DNA of 64,000 nucleotides, from contig MVIG01000004.1 of assembly GCA_002086835.1 (NCBI GenBank), positions 124,001 to 188,000 on the forward strand. Reading direction: 5' to 3'. The position numbers and the translations under genes are program-made. Positions 41,103-48,559 of this stretch are shown here, piece by piece. The notes beneath the pieces were generated by a model. That model saw only the letters and a list, made by a program, of their open reading frames with translations. It searched no databases and was not told where the DNA came from. The DNA is from Mycolicibacterium porcinum (GTDB lineage: Bacteria; Actinomycetota; Actinomycetes; Mycobacteriales; Mycobacteriaceae). How positions within the stretch are numbered: the first letter of the stretch is position 1; each line of letters starts with the position of its first letter.

Positions 41103-43133
41103 ATGGTTCTGCAACACACCGAGCCCACGGATGTCGTCGCGGCACTCGACAAGACAGCTGACACGCCCAAGACACCGGAGGCGCCGTTGACGGTGACCGC
41201 CCCGGTGCCGTACTCGTCGGGCGGGGCTCTGAGGAACCCGTTCCCGCCGATCGCCGATTACGGCTTCCTGTCCGACTGCGAGAACACCTGCCTGATCTCC
41301 TCGGCGGGTTCGGTGGAGTGGCTGTGTGTCCCCCGGCCGGACTCCCCCAGCGTGTTCGGGGCGATCCTGGACCGCAGCGCAGGCCACTTCCGGCTGGGCC
41401 CCTACGGCGTGACCGTTCCGGCGGCGCGCCGCTACCTGCCGGGCAGCCTGATCCTGGAAACCACCTGGCAGACGCACACCGGATGGCTGATCGTGCGCGA
41501 CGCGCTGGTGATGGGCCCGTGGCACGACATCGAGACCCGCTCCCGCACGCACCGGCGCACCCCGATGGACTGGGATGCCGAGCACATCCTGCTGCGCACC
41601 GTCCGCTGCGTCAGCGGCACCGTCGAACTGGTGATGAACTGCGAGCCGGCGTTCGACTACCACCGGGTCAGCGCGTCGTGGGAGTACTCGGGACCCGCCT
41701 ACGGCGAAGCCATCGCCCGCGCCAGCCGCAACCCGGATTCGCACCCCACCCTGCGCCTCACCACCAACCTGCGGATCGGCATCGAGGGCCGCGAGGCCCG
41801 CGCCCGCACCCGGCTCACCGAGGGCGACAACGTGTTCGTCGCGCTGAGCTGGTCCAAGCATCCGGCCCCGCAGACCTACGACGAGGCCGCCGAGAAGATG
41901 TGGAAGACCAGCGAGTCCTGGCGGCAGTGGATCAACATCGGTGACTTCCCGGACCACCCGTGGCGGTCGTACCTGCAGCGCAGCGCCCTGACGCTGAAGG
42001 GCCTGACCTACTCGCCGACCGGCGCCCTGCTGGCGGCGCCCACCACATCGCTGCCGGAAACCCCGCACGGCGAACGCAACTGGGACTACCGCTATTCGTG
42101 GATCCGCGACTCCACGTTCGCGCTGTGGGGCTTGTACACGCTCGGTCTGGACCGGGAAGCCGACGATTTCTTCTCGTTCATCGCCGACGTCTCCGGCGCG
42201 AACAACGGCGAACGGCACCCGCTGCAGGTGATGTACGGGGTCGGCGGCGAGCGCAGCCTGGTCGAGGAAGAGCTGCACCACCTGTCGGGTTACGACAACG
42301 CCCGGCCCGTGCGCATCGGCAACGGCGCCTACAACCAGATGCAGCACGACATCTGGGGCACAATGCTCGATTCGGTGTACCTCCATGCCAAGTCGCGCGA
42401 GCAGATTCCCGAGGCGCTGTGGCCGGTGCTGAAGAATCAGGTCGAGGAAGCGATCAAGCACTGGAAGGAACCCGACCGGGGCATCTGGGAGGTGCGCGGC
42501 GAACCACAGCACTTCACGTCCAGCAAGATCATGTGCTGGGTGGCACTGGACCGCGGTTCGAAGCTCGCCGAGTTGCAGGGCGAGAAGAGCTACGCGCAGC
42601 AGTGGCGCGCGACGGCCGAGGAGATCAAGGCCGACATCCTGGCCCGTGGCGTCGATTCCCGCGGGGTACTGACCCAGCGCTACGGCGACGACGCGCTGGA
42701 CGCGTCGCTGCTGCTCGCGGTGCTGACCCGGTTCCTGCCCTCGGATGACCCGCGGGTGCGGGCCACCGTGCTGGCAATCGCCGATGAGCTCACCGAGGAC
42801 GGCCTGGTCCTGCGCTATCGCGTCGAGGAGACCGACGACGGCCTGTCCGGCGAAGAGGGCACCTTTACGATCTGTTCGTTCTGGCTGGTGTCCGCACTCG
42901 TCGAGATCGGTGAGGTGAGCCGGGCCAAGCACCTGCTGGAGCGGTTGTTGTCGTTCGCCAGCCCGCTGCATCTGTACGCCGAGGAGATCGAGCCGCGCAC
43001 GGGGCGGCACCTGGGCAACTTCCCGCAGGCGTTCACCCACCTGGCCCTCATCAACGCCGTGGTGCACGTCATCCGGGCCGAAGAGGAATCCGACAGTTCC
43101 GGGGTCTTCCAGCCGGCGAACGCGCCGATGTAG
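41103..43133 (+). CDS. GH15-type trehalase
   Basis: 676 residues from ATG (MVLQHTEP); an in-frame GTG 6 nt upstream is possible. Glycoside hydrolase family 15 layout: an N-terminal beta domain (IADYGFLSDCENTCLISSAGSVEWLC), then an alpha barrel with YRYSWIRDSTFALW and PDRGIWEVRGE, holding the likely acid glutamate, and a final EEGTFTICSFWLV. This is the mycobacterial family (Rv2402) shown to hydrolyse trehalose. Cytosolic, no signal peptide. Position after the sulfate importer is conserved. Confidence 0.9.
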   Translation: MVLQHTEPTDVVAALDKTADTPKTPEAPLTVTAPVPYSSGGALRNPFPPIADYGFLSDCENTCLISSAGSVEWLCVPRPDSPSVFGAILDRSAGHFRLGPYGVTVPAARRYLPGSLILETTWQTHTGWLIVRDALVMGPWHDIETRSRTHRRTPMDWDAEHILLRTVRCVSGTVELVMNCEPAFDYHRVSASWEYSGPAYGEAIARASRNPDSHPTLRLTTNLRIGIEGREARARTRLTEGDNVFVALSWSKHPAPQTYDEAAEKMWKTSESWRQWINIGDFPDHPWRSYLQRSALTLKGLTYSPTGALLAAPTTSLPETPHGERNWDYRYSWIRDSTFALWGLYTLGLDREADDFFSFIADVSGANNGERHPLQVMYGVGGERSLVEEELHHLSGYDNARPVRIGNGAYNQMQHDIWGTMLDSVYLHAKSREQIPEALWPVLKNQVEEAIKHWKEPDRGIWEVRGEPQHFTSSKIMCWVALDRGSKLAELQGEKSYAQQWRATAEEIKADILARGVDSRGVLTQRYGDDALDASLLLAVLTRFLPSDDPRVRATVLAIADELTEDGLVLRYRVEETDDGLSGEEGTFTICSFWLVSALVEIGEVSRAKHLLERLLSFASPLHLYAEEIEPRTGRHLGNFPQAFTHLALINAVVHVIRAEEESDSSGVFQPANAPM

Positions 43134-43152
43134 CTGCGTTCGACAGATGTGG

Positions 43153-44472
43153 TCAGGCGCTGCGGGTCAGCGAGCCCGACCACGTGGCGTCGAACTGCAC
43201 GTCGAACTCGACCTCCAGCTGAGCCGGGGTCACCAGGACGACCGGGGTGAGCCCGCTCGCGCCGTCACTGGCGATTCCGGTGATCACGCGCCCGCCGAAG
43301 CCGTCCGGGGTGGCCGGGACACGCACCGTCAGCATGACCTGATCGACGCCCGCGGGCACCCGCAGGAAGAACTCGTCACCCGGTTGGACCGGGCCGCTCA
43401 AATCCCGGCCCCGGCGATCGACGACCGCCCCGTGTGACACCGCGAGCGCGGCGCCGTCGGTGGCCCGCAGCCGGAACGGCCCGAGCAACCCCGCTTCGAC
43501 CACGGCGTCGTCGGCGGACAACGCGGGAGGTGTCGTGGCGCGACGGGCCGCGCGGGCCCCGGCGGTCAGATAGTTGTACAGATGTACCACCCGATCGGAG
43601 TTGGCGAACGTGCCGGAACCGTTGAGCCAGAACCGGATATCGGTGATCCGCACCAGTGCGTCACGGTCGGACAGGACCGCCAGCCGGTAGTACCGGTAGC
43701 CCTGCGCGCGGCGGCCGGGCCGCGTCGAGGACACGGTGCTGCCGACCCCGAGGGTCCTGCGATGCGTGCCCCGTCCCGCCGCCACGTTGAGTCCCGAGGC
43801 CGCCACGTCCTCCCACCGCACGCCGTCGTGCGACTTCTGCAGCACCAACGACACCGCGGCGGTCGATTCCAGTTCGACCGTGTAGCCGCCCAGCTGGGGA
43901 TCCCCGTCGAACTCGAAGACGATGCCGTCGGCGTCGGGATGAGCTCTCGTCGGTTCGTTGCGCGGCCGGTTGTCCAGCGCCAGCCCGTTGGTGAACAGCC
44001 AGATGGCCGCCTGAGTAGCCGCGATGGCCTCGTGTTCGGCCAGGTTGGCCGCCCCCAGCGGCACCCCGGCCGCCCGCACCCGGCGGCTCAGTTCAGCCGT
44101 GCCGAGGTTCGGGAACGAGTTCCGGACGATCCAGTCCACCTCGGCCTCGTAGGAGCGGGCGCGCAGGTTGCGCACCGCCGACCAGGTGGCGGCCTGATAC
44201 CGCGACGGCCGGGTGGGCGCGATACCGGCGAAGTCCAGCGAGTAGGCCTCGACATTGGGATTCAGCCTGATCAGGTCGGTGCGCGCCGACGTGCCATCGG
44301 TGAACACCACGGTGTCCACCGTGTGCGAATAGGTGCCACCGCGGTACCGCGTCATCGGCGCCGGGTCGGCCCGGCGCGGACGGATCCGGGCGCGCACGGC
44401 AACCGGACCGGGCGCTCCCTGGGAATCCACCGGGAGTTCGACGCGGGAATCATCAAAAGACAGGACAGACAT
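43153..44472 (-). CDS. Thioester-domain (TQXA)-like protein with discoidin-like region
   Basis: 439 residues. The N-terminal half resembles the TQXA/thioester domain, including ATQAAIWLFTNG near 150-160, where the Gln would cross-link to a Cys. The expected Cys position (YC..D) appears as AYSLDF, so no thioester can be expected. The middle (about 185-285) has an F5/8 discoidin-like beta pattern (SHDGVRW, YRYYRLAVLS, ITDIRFWLNG). No signal peptide, transmembrane segment or LPXTG anchor, unusual for a family of surface adhesins. Divergent from the encapsulin gene and preceded by a polycysteine leader ORF. Confidence 0.65.
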   Translation of the reverse strand: MSVLSFDDSRVELPVDSQGAPGPVAVRARIRPRRADPAPMTRYRGGTYSHTVDTVVFTDGTSARTDLIRLNPNVEAYSLDFAGIAPTRPSRYQAATWSAVRNLRARSYEAEVDWIVRNSFPNLGTAELSRRVRAAGVPLGAANLAEHEAIAATQAAIWLFTNGLALDNRPRNEPTRAHPDADGIVFEFDGDPQLGGYTVELESTAAVSLVLQKSHDGVRWEDVAASGLNVAAGRGTHRRTLGVGSTVSSTRPGRRAQGYRYYRLAVLSDRDALVRITDIRFWLNGSGTFANSDRVVHLYNYLTAGARAARRATTPPALSADDAVVEAGLLGPFRLRATDGAALAVSHGAVVDRRGRDLSGPVQPGDEFFLRVPAGVDQVMLTVRVPATPDGFGGRVITGIASDGASGLTPVVLVTPAQLEVEFDVQFDATWSGSLTRSA

Positions 44473-44561
44473 GGCGGGTTGACTTTCTTGAAGGCCGGAT
44501 ACGCGCGCATCAACGCACCGCGAGAAAGCGGGCGGACGACGCAGAAGAGGGCGTCAGAAAA

Positions 44562-44627
44562 TCAACAACAACAACGCACGTCGAGGCAGCGCACGATGGC
44601 GACGCGCAGCGATTCGACGTGTTGCAT
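44562..44627 (-). CDS. Polycysteine leader peptide upstream of the thioester-like gene
   Basis: 21 codons, MQHVESLRVAIVRCLDVRCCC then TGA: four cysteines, three of them directly before the stop. It lies 89 bp before the thioester-like gene on the same strand. Another in-frame ATG is 12 nt upstream, but only this one has a -10 box (TATGGT) at 7 nt. I know of this uORF class at sulfur uptake operons, but not at a gene like this one. Confidence 0.75.
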   Translation of the reverse strand: MQHVESLRVAIVRCLDVRCCC

Positions 44628-44634
44628 GCGGCCC

Positions 44635-44640
44635 ACCATA
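44635..44640 (-). promoter_or_regulatory. -10 box for the third polycysteine leader ORF
   Basis: TATGGT, 7 nt before the ATG at 44627; same geometry as at 28702 and 40644. Confidence 0.6.
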
Positions 44641-44779
44641 CGGCAAGTCGGCAGCAATGCCCAGTTCACATCGTTGTGACAGTTTTGAATCGTCCGCGCG
44701 CTAAACACTGTCGCGGACCGGATTTCGCCGTATCGTTGCCGCCCACACCCACTTTGACCGGCTGGAGGTAAGGACCCCC

Positions 44780-45703
44780 GTGACGTCCGCGCAGAACGAA
44801 TCACAGGCACTTGGCGATCTTGCCGCCCGGCAGCTGGCGAACGCGACCAAGACCGTTCCCCAGCTGTCCACCATCACCCCGCGGTTCCTGCTGCACCTGC
44901 TGAGCTGGGTCCCGGTCGAGGCCGGCATCTACCGCGTGAACCGCGTGGTCAACCCCGATCAGGTGGCGATCCACTCAGAGGAAGGTGCCGGCACCGAAGA
45001 GCCGCTGCCCGAGACCTACGTGGACTACGAGACCAGCCCGCGCGAGTACACGCTGCGCTCGATCTCGACTCTGCTGGACGTGCACACCCGCGTCTCCGAT
45101 CTGTACTCCAGCCCGCACGACCAGGTCGCCCAGCAGCTGCGGCTGACCATCGAGACGATCAAGGAACGCCAGGAGTTCGAGCTGGTCAACAACCCCGAGT
45201 ACGGGTTGCTGTCGCAGGTGACGCCTGAGCAGACCATCCAGACCCTGCGCGGCACCCCCACCCCCGACGACCTGGACTCGCTGATCACGAAGGTGTGGAA
45301 GACCCCGGCGTTCTTCCTGACCAATCCGCTGGGCGTGGCGGCGTTCGGTCGGGAAGCCACCCGCCGCGGCGTCCCACCACCAGTGGTCAGCCTGTTCGGC
45401 GCCCAGTTCATCACCTGGCGCGGCATCCCGATCGTGCCCTCGGACAAGGTTCCGGTGACCGACGGCAAGACCAAGTTCATCCTGGTGCGCACCGGCGAGG
45501 AGCGCCAGGGCGTCGTCGGGCTGTTCCAGCCGGGACTGGTCGGCGAGCAGGCCCCCGGCCTGTCGGTACGGTTCACCGGCATCAACCGGTCGGCCATCGC
45601 GTCCTACCTGGTGACCCTGTACTCGTCGCTGGCAGTGCTCACCGACGATGCACTGGCGGTCCTCGAGGACGTCGGAGTGGACCACTTCCATGAGTACAAG
45701 TGA
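44780..45703 (+). CDS. Family 2 encapsulin shell protein (SrpI/35-kDa antigen type)
   Basis: 307 residues; GTG start with GGAGG and AAGGA upstream. Self-assembles into an icosahedral protein compartment of HK97 fold. Family 2A traits: an extended N-arm (AARQLANATKTVPQLSTITPRFLLHLLSWVPVEAGIYRVN), E-loop region, and ITWRGIPIVPSDKVPV towards the axial domain, the same as the 35-kDa major membrane antigen of M. leprae/M. avium. The next gene encodes a cysteine desulfurase, the standard cargo of this subfamily. Overlaps it by 14 nt. Confidence 0.92.
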   Translation: MTSAQNESQALGDLAARQLANATKTVPQLSTITPRFLLHLLSWVPVEAGIYRVNRVVNPDQVAIHSEEGAGTEEPLPETYVDYETSPREYTLRSISTLLDVHTRVSDLYSSPHDQVAQQLRLTIETIKERQEFELVNNPEYGLLSQVTPEQTIQTLRGTPTPDDLDSLITKVWKTPAFFLTNPLGVAAFGREATRRGVPPPVVSLFGAQFITWRGIPIVPSDKVPVTDGKTKFILVRTGEERQGVVGLFQPGLVGEQAPGLSVRFTGINRSAIASYLVTLYSSLAVLTDDALAVLEDVGVDHFHEYK

Positions 45704-47513
45704 GTTCCGTTCGCTAGATGCCGAGAGTGATCTGCCGGTCAGCGCGGCCGAATTGACCGCGCTGGCGTCGCAGTTGTTCGCCACGAGCTTCCGGCCCGGG
45801 CCCGACAGCCCGCCGTCGGCCACGCAGGTCGCCCCGCGTGGGGTGGCTCCGGATACCACGTCGGCGGCATCGGCGGGCTCGGCAGCGACCGGTCTGGCGC
45901 ATCCGGCGACGCCGGCCGAATTCGTGTCGGTGCCGGAGGTTTTCATACCGGCCCCGACGTCTCCTGAACCGGAAGGCATTCCGGGCGTGGTCCCCGTCGC
46001 GCCCCGCGGCAGCGCGGCCGACCCCGTCGCGCCCATCGGTGGGCTGGAGGCGTTCGCGGTCCCCGCCGGTCTGGTCCCGACGGTGCCGGGCGTGCTGGCG
46101 AGCGCTCCCCCATCGGCACCGGTCGCGCCTCGCGGGTCGGCGCCGGCCTGGCCGGGCGCGGTTCCGGAGGTGCCGGATCTCGGGTGGTCGAATTCACCTG
46201 CGGTGTCCGAGGATGCGGGAAGCTACTACTTCCTGCAGACCCCGAGCGAACCCCTGGCAGCCGAGCCTGTTCCGACGCTGCGAGACGACCACGAGGTCTT
46301 CGACGTCAACGCCATCCGTGCGGATTTCCCGATCCTGCGCGAGACCGTCAACGGCAAGCCGCTGATCTGGTTCGACAATGCGGCGACCACCCAGAAGCCC
46401 CAGTCGGTGATCGACCGGCTGGCGTACTTCTACGCGCACGAGAACTCCAACATCCACCGCGCCGCGCACGAACTGGCGGCTCGGGCCACCGATGCCTACG
46501 AGGACGCGCGCGAGGCGGTGCGCCGCTTCATCGGGGCGTCGAAGGCCGAGGAGATCATCTTCGTCCGCGGCACCACCGAGGCGATCAACCTGGTGGCCTA
46601 CGCGTGGGGCGGCAAGCACCTGGGGCCGGGCGACGAGATCGTCATCACCCACCTCGAACACCACGCCAATATCGTTCCCTGGCAGCTGATCTCGCAGCAG
46701 ACGGGCGCGGTACTGAAGGTGGCGCCAGTAGACGATGCCGGCAACCTGTTACTCAGCGAGTTCGAGGACCTGCTCGGGCCACGGACGAAACTCGTTGCCG
46801 CCACCCAGGTGTCGAATGCGCTGGGCACAGTGACCCCGGTCAAGACCATCGTCGAACTCGGGCACCGGTACGGGGCGCGGGTGCTCATCGACGGCGCGCA
46901 GTCCATTCCACACATCCCGATCGACGTGGCCGAACTCGGGGCAGACTTCTTCGTGTTCTCCGGGCACAAGATCTACGGCCCCACCGGAATCGGTGCCCTG
47001 TACGGCCGCGAGGACGTGCTCGCCGAGACCCCACCGTGGCAGGGCGGCGGCAACATGATCGCCGATGTCACGCTCGACCGGTCGCTGTATCAGGGCCCGC
47101 CGAACAAGTACGAGGCCGGCACCGGCAACATCGCCGACGCCGTCGGACTCGGTGAGGCGCTGCGCTACGTGGAGCGCGTCGGCATCGAACGCATCGCGGC
47201 CTACGAACACGCGCTGCTGGAGTACGCCACCCCACGGCTGGCGGCCATCCCGGGCGTGCGACTGGTCGGCACCGCCGACGAGAAGGCCAGCGTGCTGTCC
47301 TTCGTGCTGGCCGGGCATGAGCCGCTGGAGGTGGGCAAGGCGCTCAACGCCGAGGGCATCGCAGTGCGGGCGGGGCATCACTGCGCCCAGCCGATCCTGC
47401 GCCGCCTCGGCCTGGAAGCCACCGTGCGGCCGTCCTTCGCGTTCTACAACACCTTCGAGGAGATCGACGTGTTCATCGACGCGGTCCGCCGGATCGCCGA
47501 GGGCTCACCCTAG
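45690..47513 (+). CDS. Encapsulated SufS-type cysteine desulfurase with cargo-loading N-terminus
   Basis: 607 residues. Residues 1 to about 200 are low-complexity Pro/Ala/Val-rich and unstructured, with VAPRG at 47-51, 103-107 and 145-149, likely contacts with the encapsulin shell. Residues about 205-607 are a group II cysteine desulfurase: FDNAATTQKP, THLEHHANIVPWQ, the PLP lysine in FSGHKIYGPTG, and the persulfide Cys in GHHCAQPILRRLG. Removes sulfur from cysteine inside the compartment, where it may be stored. ATG inside the encapsulin gene. No SufE/SufU gene is adjacent. Confidence 0.92.
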   Translation: MSTSEFRSLDAESDLPVSAAELTALASQLFATSFRPGPDSPPSATQVAPRGVAPDTTSAASAGSAATGLAHPATPAEFVSVPEVFIPAPTSPEPEGIPGVVPVAPRGSAADPVAPIGGLEAFAVPAGLVPTVPGVLASAPPSAPVAPRGSAPAWPGAVPEVPDLGWSNSPAVSEDAGSYYFLQTPSEPLAAEPVPTLRDDHEVFDVNAIRADFPILRETVNGKPLIWFDNAATTQKPQSVIDRLAYFYAHENSNIHRAAHELAARATDAYEDAREAVRRFIGASKAEEIIFVRGTTEAINLVAYAWGGKHLGPGDEIVITHLEHHANIVPWQLISQQTGAVLKVAPVDDAGNLLLSEFEDLLGPRTKLVAATQVSNALGTVTPVKTIVELGHRYGARVLIDGAQSIPHIPIDVAELGADFFVFSGHKIYGPTGIGALYGREDVLAETPPWQGGGNMIADVTLDRSLYQGPPNKYEAGTGNIADAVGLGEALRYVERVGIERIAAYEHALLEYATPRLAAIPGVRLVGTADEKASVLSFVLAGHEPLEVGKALNAEGIAVRAGHHCAQPILRRLGLEATVRPSFAFYNTFEEIDVFIDAVRRIAEGSP

Positions 47514-47519
47514 CCTCGC

Positions 47520-47575
47520 GAGCAGTCGCAAAACTGCCCCAAATCGGTTGATTTGGGGCAGTTTTGCGTCTGCTC
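47520..47575 (+). terminator. Long perfect hairpin after the cysteine desulfurase gene
   Basis: 18-bp perfect stem (47527-47544 with 47551-47568), hexanucleotide loop CGGTTG, extended across one T-T mismatch by 6 bp (GAGCAG/CTGCTC). Could end the encapsulin operon, but no clean T-run follows outside the stem. Its symmetry suits stopping either strand. Position before an ANTAR gene also allows a regulatory role. Confidence 0.55.
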
Positions 47576-47601
47576 ACGGGACACAATCACGCTGCGCGGA
47601 T

Positions 47602-47615
47602 CTCTGGATCCAGAG
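47602..47615. promoter_or_regulatory. 14-bp palindrome before the ANTAR gene
   Basis: CTCTGGATCCAGAG, a perfect palindrome, 24 bp before the ATG at 47640. Possible operator of an unknown regulator; chance occurrence not excluded. Confidence 0.3.
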
Positions 47616-47639
47616 TTGCGCGCACGGCACCATCGTTCC

Positions 47640-47915
47640 ATGAGCTACCACCGTGCAGACGACACTTCACGCATCAAGATCGACGTGGCGATCGGTGTTC
47701 TGGTCGCCCTGCGCGGTTGCGCGCCGGATCAGGCGTTCGCCGAGCTGGTCAGGGTGGTACAGCGCACCGGGATCGGAATCGGCAGCATCGCAAGGGCTTT
47801 GGTCGACCTCGCCGGCGGCAGATCGGGCACGTCAGCCGAGTATGCCGAGGCATTCAACGCCTGGGGTGAACTGCTCGCGCAGGCCCGGCGGGTACCCGTC
47901 AATACCGCCCGGTGA
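47640..47915 (+). CDS. Small ANTAR-domain protein
   Basis: 91 residues. Residues about 10-62 follow the ANTAR pattern (RIKIDVAIGVLVALRGCAPDQAFAEL...IGSIARALVDL), a three-helix RNA-binding module that prevents transcription termination by binding two-hairpin RNAs. No PAS, GAF or receiver domain, so it lacks a built-in sensor. Leads the gene train that ends near 62 kb and overlaps the next gene (GTGA), so it probably regulates that train. No strong SD. Confidence 0.72.
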   Translation: MSYHRADDTSRIKIDVAIGVLVALRGCAPDQAFAELVRVVQRTGIGIGSIARALVDLAGGRSGTSAEYAEAFNAWGELLAQARRVPVNTAR

Positions 47916-48559
47916 CATCGGTGCCATCCGCCCACGGCGGGCACCGGCACGATGCCGGCGCGGTTCAGTCACCGGTGCTGGCCGGGCACGAGGCCCGGGC
48001 CTGGGCGGATCTGGTTCTGCGTGGCCATGCCCGCGCCACCAATCTCAGTTTCGCCGGCACGCGGTTCCTGCTGGTCGGCACCGGTTCCGTCGCCGACGCG
48101 CTGGCCGGCGCCCTGGCCCGCTTCGGCGGCGGCGTCGTGCTGGCCGCCGATGATCCGATCGAATTACTCGCCATCTCGCGGCGCTACGGGATCCCGGCTC
48201 GCCTCATCCGCGCCACACCGTTCGTCACGCCCGATGTCGACGTACTGGTCGCCACCGGCCGCGGTCACCCCCCACTCACCGCCGAAGCCATCGCAGCCGG
48301 CGAGCGCAGCCTCGTCGTCCTCAACGCGGCACCGCCGGCCGAAGCGAGCGCCGGCACGCTCGATGCCGGTGGCCCCCTCTCCACCGTGCGTAGCCTGACC
48401 CAGTTCGGCGGTCCACGACCGGTTTTCACCGCGCCCCGGGTCGATACCGCGGAACTGGATCAGGCCGTCGCCGTGGCGCGCTCGACGCACGCTCGTTTGG
48501 TGACGGCTTTCGGCGCCGACGAAGCCGATGCCGAACTGGCCAAGGCGCTGCTGGCATGA
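47912..48559 (+). CDS. Rossmann-fold protein resembling the NAD domain of S-adenosylhomocysteinase
   Basis: 215 residues. FAGTRFLLVGTGSVADALAGAL (about 47-68, GTGSVA) is a nucleotide loop like that of the SAH hydrolase NAD domain, and VDVLVATGRG and the later THARLVTAFG fit the same fold. No substrate-domain residues are visible. Coupled to the following SAHH-like gene by a 4-nt overlap, so the two may form a heteromer. Function unknown. Confidence 0.6.
   Translation: MTSVPSAHGGHRHDAGAVQSPVLAGHEARAWADLVLRGHARATNLSFAGTRFLLVGTGSVADALAGALARFGGGVVLAADDPIELLAISRRYGIPARLIRATPFVTPDVDVLVATGRGHPPLTAEAIAAGERSLVVLNAAPPAEASAGTLDAGGPLSTVRSLTQFGGPRPVFTAPRVDTAELDQAVAVARSTHARLVTAFGADEADAELAKALLA

Noticed and set aside
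40701..43067. 788-codon open frame antisense to the trehalase
   Set aside because: Shadow of high-GC codon bias over a well-matched GH15 enzyme; the translation has no recognisable domain.
45840..46160. Proline/alanine-rich stretch as a PE/PPE protein
   Set aside because: It is in frame with a cysteine desulfurase and next to an encapsulin, so it is a cargo-loading arm; no PE or PPE motif is present.
47520..47575. Classic ANTAR target RNA (paired hexaloop hairpins)
   Set aside because: Only one strong hairpin, and the loop lacks the A at position 1 and G at position 4; left as an open question only.
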